Shown here: positions 8,271 to 18,824 of the stretch, one piece after another
Position numbering within the stretch: the stretch's first letter is position 1
Layout of the letters: the number at the start of each line of letters is the position of its first letter
Assembly (NCBI GenBank): GCA_018333075.1
Contig: BORH01000005.1
Location: 124,001-188,000 of the forward strand
Source: Heyndrickxia sporothermodurans
GTDB lineage: Bacteria > Bacillota > Bacilli > Bacillales > Bacillaceae_C
Reading direction: 5' to 3'
DNA length: 64,000 bases
Position numbers and translations under genes: made by a program
Notes under the pieces: model-generated
Seen by the model: the letters and a program-made list of their open reading frames with translations, nothing else
Database searches by the model: none
What the model was told of the DNA's origin: nothing

Positions 8271-10340
8271 TTGCAAAATGTATTAATAGTTGGTGGCGGA
8301 AAAGGTGGAGCAGCTATTTTAAAAATGTTAGCTAAAAGTAAATTGTTTAAAGTAGTTGCTGTCATTGATCCTAAAAATGATGCGGAAGGAATCAGATTAG
8401 CACAAAAAAAGAAGATACCAACAGGAGAGAATTGGGAAAAATTTTTAGACGAATCAATTGATATCATCATCGAGGTAACTGGTGATCAAAAAGTTTTTCA
8501 GGAAATTCTAAATGCACGTAATAAGCAAACTGTTTTGATTCCCGGAAGTGTAGCTTATTTGATAGCTACCTTAATGGAGGATAGGGAAGAGCTGATTTCA
8601 AGGCTGCAAAGTGAAACCTATAAGCATCACTTAATTCTTAATTCAACTGATGAAGCAATGGTTGTCATTGATACGGAAGGCAATATTATTTTCTTTAACA
8701 AAAGTGCAGCAAGGATGACAGAAGTACCTGTTTCAGAAGCTATTGGAAAGCATATCCTAGAAGTTATTCCAAAAAGTCAGCTACCTAGAATTATTGCTAC
8801 TAGAAAAATTGAAAGTAATCAAGAAACTGAACTAGATAATGGAATAAAGATTATTACAACTCGTATACCAATGATAAATGACAAAAATGAAATAATTGGT
8901 GCGATTGCTGTTTTTAAGGATATTACTGAAGTTGTCAATCTTGCTGAGGAAATTACTAACCTAAAAGAAATACAAACCATGTTAGAGGCGATCATACAAT
9001 CGAGTGATGATGCAATTTCTGTAGTAGATGAGAATGGACGTGGAATATTAATCAATCCAGCTTATACACGTATTACTGGATTGCCAAAGGAACAGGTTAT
9101 TGGTCAACCAGCTACTGCAGATATTTCTGAAGGTGAAAGCATGCACTTGAAGGTTATCCAAACGAGAAGGGCTATTAGAGGGACTAAAATGCGTGTTGGA
9201 CCATCCAAAAAGGAAGTGATTGTTAATGTTGCTCCAATTATAGTGGATGGAATCTTAAAGGGAAGTGTGGGAGTTATTCATGATGTTTCTGAAATTCAGG
9301 CACTTACGAAAGAATTAGATCGGGCCAGGCAAATTATTAGAAATTTAGAAGCTAAATACATCTTTGAAGATATTATTTCTAAATCTGAAGAAATGAAAAT
9401 TGCAGTTGAACAAGCTAAGCTTGGAGCGAAAACCCCGGCAACCATTTTATTAAGAGGAGAATCAGGAACGGGTAAAGAGCTTTTTGCCCATGCAATACAT
9501 AATGGTAGTGATAGAAAATACAATAAATTCGTTCGTGTGAATTGTGCAGCGATTTCAGAATCATTATTGGAAAGTGAATTATTTGGTTATGAAGAAGGAG
9601 CCTTTTCAGGTGCAAAAAGAGGAGGTAAAAGAGGTTTCTTTGAAGAGGCAAATAACGGAAGCATTTTTCTTGATGAAATTGGTGAATTAAGTGCAAATAC
9701 TCAAGCTAAGCTGTTACGAGTATTGCAGGAACGTGAAATCGTTAGGGTTGGTGGGACAAAACCTATTCCAATTAATGTGAGAATTATTGCCGCAACACAT
9801 GTGAATTTAGAAAAGGCAATTGCTGAACGTAATTTTCGAGAGGATTTATATTATCGACTGAATCGTATGCCAATTCAAATTCCTCCTTTAAGAAGAAGAA
9901 AAGTAGAAATTCCTTTGTTATGTAAAAAGCTTATTCAAAAGCTAAATCAAGATTACGGAAGAAATGTTGAAGGCATAACGGAGGGGGCAATGAATGATCT
10001 CATGGATTATGATTGGCCGGGAAATGTACGAGAATTAGAAAATATACTTGGTAGAGCAATTATTTTTATGGGTTATAATGAGACATTAATTGATCGACAA
10101 CATTTATTGATTTTATCTGAAAATAAACAAATGTTAAGTGTTTCTCCCCATTCTGCCAAAATAACAGAGGAACAGGATCTAGCTTCACTGGTAGAGAATT
10201 ATGAAAAAAACGTTGTAAAACAAGTACTTGAGAAAAACAATGGAAATAAAACCGCTACGGCAAAACAATTAGGTGTTTCCATCAGGAATTTATATTATAA
10301 AATTGAAAAATATAATCTTGCAAATAGTAACATGCAATAA
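8271..10340 (+). CDS. bkdR: Sigma-54-dependent activator BkdR
   Basis: A 689-residue bacterial enhancer-binding protein that activates the downstream branched-chain keto-acid operon with sigma-54. Domains in order: an N-terminal Rossmann-like segment ([10 protein letters not shown], ~1-100); PAS domains (~115-225 and ~235-345); an AAA+ domain with Walker A GESGTGKE (396-403), the sigma-54 contact loop GAFSGA (443-448) and Walker B SIFLDEIG; and a C-terminal Fis-type helix-turn-helix ([18 protein letters not shown]). The contact loop has Ser where most family members have Thr. The start is TTG 8271 behind TTAGGGAGGC. It directly precedes its probable target promoter. Confidence 0.94.
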   Translation: MQNVLIVGGGKGGAAILKMLAKSKLFKVVAVIDPKNDAEGIRLAQKKKIPTGENWEKFLDESIDIIIEVTGDQKVFQEILNARNKQTVLIPGSVAYLIATLMEDREELISRLQSETYKHHLILNSTDEAMVVIDTEGNIIFFNKSAARMTEVPVSEAIGKHILEVIPKSQLPRIIATRKIESNQETELDNGIKIITTRIPMINDKNEIIGAIAVFKDITEVVNLAEEITNLKEIQTMLEAIIQSSDDAISVVDENGRGILINPAYTRITGLPKEQVIGQPATADISEGESMHLKVIQTRRAIRGTKMRVGPSKKEVIVNVAPIIVDGILKGSVGVIHDVSEIQALTKELDRARQIIRNLEAKYIFEDIISKSEEMKIAVEQAKLGAKTPATILLRGESGTGKELFAHAIHNGSDRKYNKFVRVNCAAISESLLESELFGYEEGAFSGAKRGGKRGFFEEANNGSIFLDEIGELSANTQAKLLRVLQEREIVRVGGTKPIPINVRIIAATHVNLEKAIAERNFREDLYYRLNRMPIQIPPLRRRKVEIPLLCKKLIQKLNQDYGRNVEGITEGAMNDLMDYDWPGNVRELENILGRAIIFMGYNETLIDRQHLLILSENKQMLSVSPHSAKITEEQDLASLVENYEKNVVKQVLEKNNGNKTATAKQLGVSIRNLYYKIEKYNLANSNMQ

Positions 10341-10341
10341 A

Positions 10342-10370
10342 TTGCGTACAATGAAAAATATTGCATGCAA
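10342..10370 (+). promoter_or_regulatory. Candidate BkdR upstream activating sites
   Basis: Two related dyads, TTGCGTACAA (10342-10351) and the perfect palindrome TTGCATGCAA (10361-10370), are centred 19 bp apart, about two helical turns, and lie 65-90 bp upstream of the -12 element. This is the arrangement expected of an enhancer-binding protein. Further TTGC/GCAA half-sites occur at 10318-10337. Binding by BkdR is inferred. Confidence 0.55.
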
Positions 10371-10419
10371 ATATAACACTAAATCTTTTATAAAATTGGA
10401 TTAAAATGCTATAATCAGT

Positions 10420-10437
10420 TTGGTATAGAAATTGCAT
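10420..10437 (+). promoter_or_regulatory. Sigma-54 (-24/-12) promoter of the bkd operon
   Basis: TTGGTATAGAAATTGCAT has the invariant GG (10422-10423) and GC (10434-10435) separated by exactly ten bases, as in the sigma-54 consensus TTGGCACN5TTGCAT. It lies 47 bases upstream of ptb and just downstream of the gene for a sigma-54 activator. Confidence 0.85.
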
Positions 10438-10483
10438 GTTATATATGTGTAGGAAATAGGGAAAAGGGGTTGAGGCAAAAGAC

Positions 10484-11389
10484 ATGGACTTAGACACGAT
10501 ATTACAACGAGCAACCCAAAAAAATAAGACGAAAGTTGCTATCGCAGCAGCAGAAGATTATGAGGTATTGGAAGCGGTTTCACTATCGATTGAAAGAAAT
10601 TTAGCTAGTTTTTCTTTATTTGGGGACAAAAATATGATTCATGAGATAATGAATCGACATTTCCCACAGTTGATAAATTGTAGGGATATAAATATTATCC
10701 ATACTGAATCTGTTCAAGATTCTGCAACATTAGCGGTTCAATCCGTTCACAATCACTCCGCACATATATTAATGAAAGGGAATATTCCAACTTCATTAAT
10801 TTTAAAGGCTGTCCTACATAAAGAATATGGGTTGAGGACAGGTAGTGTATTGTCACATGTTGCAGCATTTCAAGTGCCTTCGTACCACTCACTTGTTTTT
10901 ATAACCGATGCAGCAATGAACATTGAACCAGATTTAGAACAGAAGGCTCAAATTATAAAAAATGCAGTAAATATCGCTCAATCAGTGGGACTAGAATTGC
11001 CAAAGGTTGCTGTGTTGTCTGCTGTAGAAGTAGTCAATCCAGCTATGCACTCAACATTAGATGCTGCTGCACTTACACTAATGAATAGAAGAGGGCAAAT
11101 TTCAGGTTGTATAATTGATGGACCACTTGCACTCGACAACGCAATTTCGATGGAAGCTGCGGAACATAAGGGTATAAAAAGTGATGTTGCGGGAGCTGCT
11201 GATATTTTATTAGTTCCAAATATTGAAACAGGTAATACTCTTTACAAGTCATTAATTTATTTTGCAAAGGCAAAAGTTGGTGCAATGGTTGCAGGAGCAA
11301 AGGCACCAATTGTTTTAACCTCAAGAGCCGATAGTGCAGAAAGTAAAGTATATTCTTTAGCACTTGCAATATGTTCGGTCAATAATTAA
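10484..11389 (+). CDS. ptb: Phosphate butyryltransferase
   Basis: A 301-residue phosphotransacylase-family enzyme that converts branched-chain or butyryl-CoA and phosphate to the acyl phosphate, the partner of butyrate kinase. Family features include [36 protein letters not shown] and the C-terminal [16 protein letters not shown]. It is the first gene behind the sigma-54 promoter, and the set ptb-bcd-buk matches B. subtilis. In Bacillus this step yields isobutyryl-, isovaleryl- and methylbutyryl-phosphate for ATP synthesis. Confidence 0.94.
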   Translation: MDLDTILQRATQKNKTKVAIAAAEDYEVLEAVSLSIERNLASFSLFGDKNMIHEIMNRHFPQLINCRDINIIHTESVQDSATLAVQSVHNHSAHILMKGNIPTSLILKAVLHKEYGLRTGSVLSHVAAFQVPSYHSLVFITDAAMNIEPDLEQKAQIIKNAVNIAQSVGLELPKVAVLSAVEVVNPAMHSTLDAAALTLMNRRGQISGCIIDGPLALDNAISMEAAEHKGIKSDVAGAADILLVPNIETGNTLYKSLIYFAKAKVGAMVAGAKAPIVLTSRADSAESKVYSLALAICSVNN

Positions 11390-11411
11390 GAAAATGGGAG
11401 AGAAATATAAA

Positions 11412-12509
11412 ATGAAAATTTTTGAATATATGGGTAAATACGATTATGAACAATTATTATTTTGTCAAGATGAAACATCAGGATTGAAAGCTATTATTGC
11501 CATTCATGATACAACATTAGGACCAGCATTAGGTGGGACAAGAATGTGGACATATGCTTCAGAGGATGCTGCCATTGAAGATGCACTTCGTTTAGCAAAA
11601 GGTATGACATATAAAAATGCTGCAGCTGGACTTAATTTAGGTGGAGGTAAAACAGTTATTATTGGAGATCCTCGAAAAGATAAAAACGAAGAAATGTTCC
11701 GTGCGTTTGGTCGCTTCATTCAAGGATTAAATGGACGCTATATTACTGCAGAAGATGTTGGTACTACTGTAGCAGATATGGATTTAATTCATGAAGAAAC
11801 AAATTTTGTAACAGGCATTTCACCTGCTTTCGGTTCATCTGGAAATCCTTCTCCAGTAACAGCTTATGGCTGCTATGTAGGGATGAAGGCTGCAGCAAAA
11901 GAAGCTTTTGGTACTGATTCACTTGAAGGATTAACCGTTTCAGTTCAAGGTGTAGGTAATGTGGCATTTGAATTATGCCGTTATTTAAATGAAGAAGGTG
12001 CAAAACTTATTGTAACCGATATTAATAAAGAGGCTGTTCAAAGAGCGGTAGAACAATTTGGTGCAACAGCTGTAGATCCTAATGATATTTATGGAGTAGA
12101 TTGTGATATTTTTGCGCCATGTGCACTAGGGGCAATTGTAAACGACGAAACAATTCCTCAATTGAAAGCAAAAGTTATTGCAGGATCTGCTAACAATCAA
12201 TTAAAAGAAACACGTCATGGAGACCAAATTCATGAAATGGGCATTGTTTATGCACCTGATTATGTTATTAATGCAGGTGGTGTAATAAATGTCGCTGACG
12301 AATTATACGGTTATAATCGTGACCGTGCAATGAAAAAGGTAGAGGGAATCTACAACAGCGTTGCTAAAGTAATTGAAATTTCAAAACGCGATGGAATTCC
12401 AACTTATGTTGCAGCAGATCGTATGGTAGAAGAAAGAATTGCAAGAGTTGCCAAATCAAGAAGTCAATTTTTATTAAACGAACGTCACATTTTAAGCAAT
12501 CGTGCTTAA
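11412..12509 (+). CDS. bcd: Branched-chain amino acid (leucine) dehydrogenase
   Basis: A 365-residue NAD-dependent dehydrogenase that deaminates leucine, valine and isoleucine to their 2-keto acids. The catalytic Lys is in the [11 protein letters not shown] segment, with [10 protein letters not shown] before it. The NAD-binding Rossmann motif is [12 protein letters not shown] near residue 183. Start ATG 11412 ([20 protein letters not shown]) follows GGGAGAG and matches B. subtilis Bcd; an upstream in-frame ATG at 11364 lies inside ptb. It supplies the substrate for the BkdA/B complex encoded downstream. Confidence 0.96.
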   Translation: MKIFEYMGKYDYEQLLFCQDETSGLKAIIAIHDTTLGPALGGTRMWTYASEDAAIEDALRLAKGMTYKNAAAGLNLGGGKTVIIGDPRKDKNEEMFRAFGRFIQGLNGRYITAEDVGTTVADMDLIHEETNFVTGISPAFGSSGNPSPVTAYGCYVGMKAAAKEAFGTDSLEGLTVSVQGVGNVAFELCRYLNEEGAKLIVTDINKEAVQRAVEQFGATAVDPNDIYGVDCDIFAPCALGAIVNDETIPQLKAKVIAGSANNQLKETRHGDQIHEMGIVYAPDYVINAGGVINVADELYGYNRDRAMKKVEGIYNSVAKVIEISKRDGIPTYVAADRMVEERIARVAKSRSQFLLNERHILSNRA

Positions 12510-12521
12510 TTAGATATGATA

Positions 12522-12562
12522 ATATCAATGAATCAGCTTTTTGCTGATTCATTGATATGTTT
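12522..12562 (+). terminator. Strong hairpin between bcd and buk
   Basis: A perfect 16-bp stem (ATATCAATGAATCAGC and its complement) with loop TTTTT, followed by GTTTT. It lies inside the operon, in a ~196-base gap. It may be a partial terminator or an mRNA-stabilising 3' end that lowers expression of the distal genes relative to ptb-bcd; I cannot tell which. Confidence 0.65.
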
Positions 12563-12705
12563 TGATTAAAGAAAATGCATACAAGATAAATTCACTAACA
12601 AATTTCAATTTTGAAATTTTCAATTCAATTTCCTAGCGGAGTATATACCATTTTTTCATTTATCCTCTGCTCCTTTCAGATAGATAGTAATTGGAGGTAA
12701 CAGCG

Positions 12706-13809
12706 TTGCTCAATAACGATCATAGAATACTTGTAATTAATCCTGGATCAACATCTACTAAAATTGGAGTATTTGTTAATAATCATTCAATTTTAGAAAA
12801 AACGATTCGGCACGATCTGCATTTCATCCAATCTTTTAATCAAATTAGTGGCCAATATGAATTTCGTAAAAATACAATACTTGAAACATTGGATGAGGAA
12901 GGTATCAATCTTTCAAAACTTAGTGCCGTTTGTGGTAGAGGTGGATTGCTACGTCCAATTAATGGTGGTACATATGCTGTAAATAAACCGATGCTGAATG
13001 ATTTGCGTGAAGGTTATGCTGGTCAGCATGCTTCCAATCTAGGTGGAATCATTGCCTATGAAATTGCCCAAGGTCTAAATATTCCAGCATTTATCGTTGA
13101 TCCTGTTGTAGTTGATGAGTTAGACCCTATTGCTAGAATATCTGGTTGTTCATTAATTGAACGCAAGAGCATTTTTCATGCTTTGAATCAAAAGGCTGTT
13201 GCAAGAAGAGTTGCAAAGCAAAATGGAAAATCTTACGAGGACTTCCAATGTATTGTTGTTCATATGGGTGGTGGAATCACTGTAGGTGTCCATAAAAATG
13301 GAAAAGTTATTGATGTTAATAACGGCCTGCACGGTGAGGGACCATTTAGTCCTGAACGAGCTGGTACAGTGCCGGTTGGTGATCTTATCGATCTTTGTTT
13401 TTCAGGGATGTATTATCGCGAAGAAATCATGAAAAAAATAGTTGGGCAAGGTGGACTTGCAGGATATTTAGGCACGAACAGTGCGTTGGAAGTTGAAAAG
13501 ATGATTTCTAATGGTAATAAGGAAGCACAGCTAATCTATGATGCGATGGCTTATCAAATTGCAAAAGAAATTGGAGCTGCCAGTGCAGTGTTAAAAGGGA
13601 AAATCGATGCTATTATTTTGACAGGCGGACTTGCAAATGGAAAAGATTTTGTTACTAAAATAAATGAATATGTTAATTGGATTGCAGATGTAATCGTTGA
13701 GCCTGGAGAAGATGAATTACGAGCTTTAGCTGAGGGGACCTTACGTGTGTTAACTGGTGAGGAAAATGTAAAAGAATATCCGAATGAATTGGAAAAAATC
13801 AAAAGTTGA
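12706..13809 (+). CDS. buk: Butyrate / branched-chain fatty acid kinase
   Basis: A 367-residue ASKHA-fold acyl kinase that transfers phosphate from the acyl phosphate made by Ptb to ADP. The N-terminal phosphate-1 motif is [14 protein letters not shown]; the phosphate-2 region is [20 protein letters not shown], and the adenosine motif is [11 protein letters not shown] chose TTG 12706 ([15 protein letters not shown]), seven bases after GGAGGT; the frame is open to 12691 but that codon precedes the ribosome site. The B. subtilis enzyme is about the same length. Confidence 0.94.
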   Translation: MLNNDHRILVINPGSTSTKIGVFVNNHSILEKTIRHDLHFIQSFNQISGQYEFRKNTILETLDEEGINLSKLSAVCGRGGLLRPINGGTYAVNKPMLNDLREGYAGQHASNLGGIIAYEIAQGLNIPAFIVDPVVVDELDPIARISGCSLIERKSIFHALNQKAVARRVAKQNGKSYEDFQCIVVHMGGGITVGVHKNGKVIDVNNGLHGEGPFSPERAGTVPVGDLIDLCFSGMYYREEIMKKIVGQGGLAGYLGTNSALEVEKMISNGNKEAQLIYDAMAYQIAKEIGAASAVLKGKIDAIILTGGLANGKDFVTKINEYVNWIADVIVEPGEDELRALAEGTLRVLTGEENVKEYPNELEKIKS

Positions 13810-13843
13810 TGATATGTTCTAAAAAATGATTGGAGGAATCAAG

Positions 13844-15268
13844 TTGGCTCAGGAGTATGATTTGGTTATTCTTGGTGGAGGAACAGGTGGCTATGTTGCC
13901 GCTATTCGAGCATCTCAATTAGGTTTAAAAACAGCAATTGTCGAAAAAGGTAAACTTGGTGGAACATGTTTACATAAAGGGTGTATCCCAAGCAAAGCTT
14001 TACTGCGCAGTGCAGAAGTATTTGCAACAGCAAAGAAAAGTGATGAATTCGGAGTTGAAATTGGAGATATTCAACTAAACTTTCCACGTGTTCAAGAAAG
14101 AAAAGAACAAATTGTAGAGCAACTGCATCGTGGAGTACAACATTTAATGAAACAAGGAAAAATCGATGTGTATGAAGGGAATGGGACAATATTAGGACCA
14201 TCTATATTTTCTCCAATGCCAGGTACAATATCTGTTGCAATGAAGAATGGAAAAGAAAATGAAATGTTAATTCCTAAAAATGTCATTATCGCGACAGGCT
14301 CTCGACCAAGATCATTACCTGGATTAGATATAGATGGACAATTTATCCTTTCTTCAGATGAGGCTCTTCAGCTTAAAGAGCTGCCTCAATCAATTATTAT
14401 AGTTGGTGGAGGAGTAATTGGTGTGGAATGGGCTTCTATGCTTAATGACTTTGGAGTTGTAGTAACAGTTATTGAATATGCGGATCGCATTGTTCCAACT
14501 GAAGATCATGAAATTTCCAAAGAAGCTGAAAGAATTTTGAAGAAAAAGGGCATCAAAATAGTTACTAAAGCAAAGGTATTATCTGAAACATTAGAGAAAA
14601 CCGATAATCAAGTTTCCATTTCTGCAGAAATTAAAGGTGAAAAGCAAACTTTTTCTGCTGAAAAGATTCTTGTTTCAGTCGGAAGATTAGCAAATACAGA
14701 AAACATTGGATTGCAAAATACAGAAATAAAAATTGAAAAAGGTTTTATTGAAGTAAATGAGTATTTCCAAACGGAAGAGTCCCATATTTATGCAATAGGT
14801 GATGTTATTGGCGGACTTCAATTAGCACATGTGGCTTCACATGAAGGGATAGTAGCTGTAGAGCATATTGCAAATGAAAAACCAACTCCAATTGACTATT
14901 CATTAATTTCGAAATGTATTTACAGTAGTCCTGAAATGGCTAGTGTAGGTTTTACTGAAAACGAAGCTAAAGAAAAAGGATATAATGTAAAGGTTGGCAA
15001 ATTTTCTTTTAGAGCAATTGGAAAAGCGCTCGTATATGGTGAGGCAGATGGTTTTGTTAAAATTGTCGCAGATAAAGATACCAATGATATTCTAGGTGTT
15101 CATATGATTGGGCCACATGTAACAGACATGATTTCCGAAGCTGGTCTTGCTCGAGTTTTAGATGCTACACCATGGGAAGTAGCTCATACCATTCATCCAC
15201 ATCCTTCATTAAGTGAAGCAATTGGTGAAGCTGCATTAGCTGTTGACGGAAAAGCAATACATTCTTAA
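13844..15268 (+). CDS. lpdV: Dihydrolipoyl dehydrogenase (E3) of the branched-chain complex
   Basis: A 474-residue FAD flavoprotein that reoxidises lipoyl groups of BkdB with NAD. FAD site GGGTGGYVAAIRA (from residue 11); redox disulfide C42-C47 in GGTCLHKGCIPSK; NAD site VGGGVIGVEWAS; second FAD site IYAIGDVIGG; C-terminal His-Glu pair in HPHPSLSEAIGEA. Start TTG 13844 (MAQEYDLVILGGGTGG) lies six bases after GGAGGA and matches B. subtilis LpdV; the in-frame ATG at 13826 precedes that site. It is separated from buk by 34 bases. Confidence 0.96.
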   Translation: MAQEYDLVILGGGTGGYVAAIRASQLGLKTAIVEKGKLGGTCLHKGCIPSKALLRSAEVFATAKKSDEFGVEIGDIQLNFPRVQERKEQIVEQLHRGVQHLMKQGKIDVYEGNGTILGPSIFSPMPGTISVAMKNGKENEMLIPKNVIIATGSRPRSLPGLDIDGQFILSSDEALQLKELPQSIIIVGGGVIGVEWASMLNDFGVVVTVIEYADRIVPTEDHEISKEAERILKKKGIKIVTKAKVLSETLEKTDNQVSISAEIKGEKQTFSAEKILVSVGRLANTENIGLQNTEIKIEKGFIEVNEYFQTEESHIYAIGDVIGGLQLAHVASHEGIVAVEHIANEKPTPIDYSLISKCIYSSPEMASVGFTENEAKEKGYNVKVGKFSFRAIGKALVYGEADGFVKIVADKDTNDILGVHMIGPHVTDMISEAGLARVLDATPWEVAHTIHPHPSLSEAIGEAALAVDGKAIHS

Positions 15269-15381
15269 AGTGTAAATGGAGAAAAGTTGTAACATTTTTA
15301 ATAGACTTAGCCTTAGATGCATTGTTAAACAAATAACCGAACGCAAATACATGAAAATCTTCCATAACATAGAGCAATGTT

Positions 15382-15416
15382 AGCCTCGGACTTGAAAAAC
15401 ATGTGGCCTAGGCTTT
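15382..15416 (+). other. Weak intercistronic hairpin before bkdAA
   Basis: AGCCT pairs with AGGCT and GG with CC around a ~14-base loop, followed by TTTCT. It sits in the 167-base gap between lpdV and bkdAA, which otherwise holds no gene. Significance is uncertain. Confidence 0.3.
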
Positions 15417-15435
15417 CTAAATAGGAGGTAAGGAA

Positions 15436-16428
15436 ATGCTTGAAAATCGACATAAAGATTTAGGATTAAGTGATGAAAAGGTTTTGGAAATGTATGAGAC
15501 GATGTTAATGGCTCGCAGAATTGATGAAAGAATGTGGCTTTTGAACCGTTCAGGTAAAATACCTTTTGTCATTTCTTGTCAAGGCCAGGAAGCAGCACAG
15601 GTTGGAGCTGCATTCGCATTAGATCGTGATAAGGATTATGTTCTTCCCTATTACCGTGACCTAGGTGTTGTTTTAACTTTTGGTATGACAGCAAAAGAAT
15701 TAATGCTATCTGGATTTGCAAAAGCAGAGGACCCTAACTCTGGTGGACGTCAAATGCCAGGACATTTCGGACAAAAGAAAAATCGTATTGTCACTGGGTC
15801 ATCACCCGTAACTACACAAGTTCCACATGCTGTTGGGATTGCGTTAGCAGGTAAAATGGAGAATAAGGATTTAGTTACTTTCGTTACATTTGGTGAAGGT
15901 TCATCTAACCAAGGGGATTTTCACGAAGGTGCCAATTTCGCAGGGGTCCATAAACTACCAGTCATTTTTATGTGTGAAAATAATAAATATGCTATCTCAG
16001 TTCCTATTGAGAGACAATTAGCGTGTGAAAAAGTTTCAGATCGTGCAATTGGATATGGAATGCCTGGAGTAACAATAGATGGAAATGACCCATTAGAAGT
16101 TTATAAAGCAGTGAAAGAAGCAGCTGATAGGGGTCGACGTGGTGAAGGACCAACTCTTATTGAAGCTATTTCATATCGATTAACAGCCCATTCATCGGAT
16201 GATGATGATCGTACGTATCGTTCTTCTGAAGAGGTTGCAGAAGCAAGAGCGAAGGATTCTCTGATCACTTTTGCGGCTTATTTGAAGGAAACAGGTGTTA
16301 TGGACGATCAACTTGAAAAAGAAATCAATGATCGAGTAATGAAAATTGTAAATGAAGCAACTGATTATGCTGAAAATGCTCCATATGCAGAACCTGAAGA
16401 AGCGCTTAAATACGTATATGAAAACTAG
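15436..16428 (+). CDS. bkdAA: 2-oxoisovalerate dehydrogenase E1 alpha
   Basis: A 330-residue alpha subunit of the thiamine-diphosphate E1 that decarboxylates branched-chain 2-keto acids. The ThDP motif runs from TFGEGSSNQGDFHEGAN to CENNKYAISVP. The loop SYRLTAHSSDDD matches the regulated loop of E1 alpha proteins. The ribosome site AGGAGG precedes ATG 15436. It is followed after 32 bases by its beta subunit. These E1 products feed branched-chain fatty acid primers as well as catabolism. Confidence 0.95.
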   Translation: MLENRHKDLGLSDEKVLEMYETMLMARRIDERMWLLNRSGKIPFVISCQGQEAAQVGAAFALDRDKDYVLPYYRDLGVVLTFGMTAKELMLSGFAKAEDPNSGGRQMPGHFGQKKNRIVTGSSPVTTQVPHAVGIALAGKMENKDLVTFVTFGEGSSNQGDFHEGANFAGVHKLPVIFMCENNKYAISVPIERQLACEKVSDRAIGYGMPGVTIDGNDPLEVYKAVKEAADRGRRGEGPTLIEAISYRLTAHSSDDDDRTYRSSEEVAEARAKDSLITFAAYLKETGVMDDQLEKEINDRVMKIVNEATDYAENAPYAEPEEALKYVYEN

Positions 16429-16460
16429 TCGTTTGCAAGGAGAATAGGAGGGAATCACTA

Positions 16461-17444
16461 ATGCCAGTTATATCTTATATTGATGCCGTTACAATGGCTA
16501 TTCGTGAAGAAATGGAGCGAGATCCAAAGGTTTTCGTTTTGGGTGAAGACGTAGGAAAAAAAGGTGGAGTATTCAAAGCAACACATGGCTTATATGATCA
16601 GTTTGGGGAAGAGCGTGTAATGGATACTCCTTTAGCTGAATCTGCTATCGCGGGAGTTGGAATCGGTGCGGCGATGTATGGAATGAGACCCATCGCAGAA
16701 ATGCAATTTGCTGATTTCATCATGCCTGCCGTAAACCAAATTATCTCAGAGGCTGCTAGAATTAGATATCGTTCAAATAATGATTGGCATTGTCCCATTG
16801 TCATTCGTGCACCTTATGGTGGTGGTGTCCATGGAGCGTTATATCACTCTCAATCGGTCGAAGCGGTTTTTGCGAATCAGCCAGGTTTAAAAATTGTTAT
16901 GCCTTCTACTCCGTATGATGTAAAAGGTTTGTTAAAGGCAGCTATTCGGGATGAAGATCCAGTACTCTTCTTTGAACATAAACGTGCTTACCGTCTGATA
17001 AAAGGTGAAGTACCAGAGGATGATTACGTTCTTCCAATTGGAAAAGCAGATGTGAAGCGTGACGGAGAGGATATCACTGTTATTACATATGGCTTATCTG
17101 TCCATTTTGCTCTTCAAGCTGCTGAGCGACTAGCTCAAGACGGAATTGAAGCACATATTTTAGATCTTCGTACAGTATATCCATTGGATAAGCAAGCAAT
17201 TATTGAAGCAGCATCAAAAACAGGAAAAGTCTTACTTGTTACGGAAGATAATAAAGAAGGCAGCATTATGAGTGAAGTTTCAGCAATTATTGCTGAAAAT
17301 TGTTTATTTGACCTTGATGCTCCAATTATGAGATTAGCAGGACCAGATGTTCCTGCCATGCCATATGCTCCAACAATGGAAAAATACTTTATGATTAACC
17401 CAGATAAAGTAGAAAAAGCGATGAGAGAATTAGCTGAATACTAA
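16461..17444 (+). CDS. bkdAB: 2-oxoisovalerate dehydrogenase E1 beta
   Basis: A 327-residue transketolase-type beta subunit of the branched-chain E1. Typical segments are FVLGEDVGKKGGVFKATHGL, DTPLAESAIAGVGIGAA, IVIRAPYGGGVHGALYHSQS and the C-terminal DLRTVYPLDKQAIIEAASKTGK. It pairs with BkdAA to form the alpha2beta2 E1. The ribosome site GGAGGG lies before ATG 16461. Operon position and size match B. subtilis BkdAB. Confidence 0.95.
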   Translation: MPVISYIDAVTMAIREEMERDPKVFVLGEDVGKKGGVFKATHGLYDQFGEERVMDTPLAESAIAGVGIGAAMYGMRPIAEMQFADFIMPAVNQIISEAARIRYRSNNDWHCPIVIRAPYGGGVHGALYHSQSVEAVFANQPGLKIVMPSTPYDVKGLLKAAIRDEDPVLFFEHKRAYRLIKGEVPEDDYVLPIGKADVKRDGEDITVITYGLSVHFALQAAERLAQDGIEAHILDLRTVYPLDKQAIIEAASKTGKVLLVTEDNKEGSIMSEVSAIIAENCLFDLDAPIMRLAGPDVPAMPYAPTMEKYFMINPDKVEKAMRELAEY

Positions 17445-17475
17445 TCACAACGTATGAAAAAAGGAGGGTTCTAAT

Positions 17476-18771
17476 ATGGCTTTAGAAAAAATAACCATGC
17501 CTCAATTAGGAGAAAGTGTTACGGAAGGAACCATTAGTAAATGGTTAGTTTCTCCTGGAGATCATGTAAATAAATACGATCCGTTAGCAGAAGTCATGAC
17601 AGATAAAGTAAATGCAGAAGTTCCATCTTCTTTTACTGGTAAAATAAAAGAATTAATAGCAGGAGAAGGAGATACATTAGAGGTCGGTCAAGTAATTTGT
17701 ACGATGGAAGTAGAAGGTAGTGTAGAAGCTAGCCCTGCCAGTAGTAACGAACAAGAAGCAACAAATGAAACGGCTGCATCACCAGCAGCAATTAAACAAG
17801 AAAAAACTGGGCCAAACAATAAAGGGAAAGCTCGCTATTCTCCTGCAGTATTGAAACTATCCCAGGAGCATGAAATTGATCTTACTCAAATTGAAGGTTC
17901 AGGCAAAGATGGGAGAATTACAAGAAAAGATTTACTTAAAATCATTGAATCAGGCAATATTCCAAAAGCTGATGATACCATTGCAGTCGAGACTCAACCA
18001 TCCATTCAGCAAACCGAGACTGTATTGCCTTCTAAACCTTCTAAGCCTGCATTCAATATCCCAGTTCTTCCTGGTGATATTGAAGTTCCAGTCAGTGGAG
18101 TACGTAAAGCGATTGCAACTAATATGCTAAGAAGTAAACATGAGGCACCACATGCATGGACAATGATGGAAGTTGATGTTACAAATTTAGTGGAATTTCG
18201 TGATTCGATAAAAGCAGACTTTAAAAAGCGTGAAGGCTATAATATTACTTATTTCGCCTTTTTTGTTAAAGCAGTTGCTCAAGCTTTAAAAGAGTTCCCA
18301 GAAATTAACTCTATGTGGGCTGGAGATAAAATCATTCAAAAGAAAGACATTAATATTTCTATTGCTGTTGCAACTGATGATGCGCTATTCGTACCAGTAA
18401 TTAAAAATGCTGATGATAAGTCAGTAAAAGGAATAGCACGCGACATCTTTGATCTTGCCAATAAAGTTCGTACAGGAACTTTGAAAGCAGATGAGATGCA
18501 AGGCGGAACATTTACTGTAAATAACACTGGATCTTTCGGATCTGTTCAATCAATGGGAATTATCAATTATCCACAAGCAGCAATTCTTCAAGTGGAGTCT
18601 ATAGTTAAGCGACCTGTTGTAATGAACAACGGCATGATAGCTGTACGCGATATGGTAAACTTATGTATGTCATTAGACCACCGTGTTTTAGATGGATTAG
18701 TTTGTGGACGTTTCCTTCAACGTATAAAACAAATTCTAGAAAATATATCAAAAGAAACATCTGTATATTGA
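17476..18771 (+). CDS. bkdB: Branched-chain keto-acid dehydrogenase E2 (lipoamide acyltransferase)
   Basis: A 431-residue core acyltransferase. A single lipoyl domain (1-80) has the lipoyl-Lys K44 in MTDKVNAEV. An Ala/Glu/Thr-rich linker follows, then the E3/E1-binding domain (~115-155, RYSPAVLKLSQEHEIDL) and a second linker. The catalytic domain (from ~195) ends with the active-site DHRVLDG. It assembles the complex with BkdAA, BkdAB and LpdV. Ribosome site AGGAGGG before ATG 17476; it is the last gene of the operon, followed by a terminator. Confidence 0.96.
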   Translation: MALEKITMPQLGESVTEGTISKWLVSPGDHVNKYDPLAEVMTDKVNAEVPSSFTGKIKELIAGEGDTLEVGQVICTMEVEGSVEASPASSNEQEATNETAASPAAIKQEKTGPNNKGKARYSPAVLKLSQEHEIDLTQIEGSGKDGRITRKDLLKIIESGNIPKADDTIAVETQPSIQQTETVLPSKPSKPAFNIPVLPGDIEVPVSGVRKAIATNMLRSKHEAPHAWTMMEVDVTNLVEFRDSIKADFKKREGYNITYFAFFVKAVAQALKEFPEINSMWAGDKIIQKKDINISIAVATDDALFVPVIKNADDKSVKGIARDIFDLANKVRTGTLKADEMQGGTFTVNNTGSFGSVQSMGIINYPQAAILQVESIVKRPVVMNNGMIAVRDMVNLCMSLDHRVLDGLVCGRFLQRIKQILENISKETSVY

Positions 18772-18790
18772 AAAAAATATTATCAAATTG

Positions 18791-18824
18791 AACCCGTCTT
18801 ATTTTTATAGGATGGGTTTTTTTA
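18791..18824 (+). terminator. Terminator after bkdB
   Basis: Stem AACCCGTC/GATGGGTT (one G-U pair), followed by seven T. It closes the bkd operon. The 159 bases from here to mutA show no gene. Confidence 0.85.

Noticed and set aside
9415-9696. Antisense open frames within bkdR and other large genes.
   Set aside because: They mirror the codon pattern of the sense gene, lack ribosome sites and show low-complexity products.
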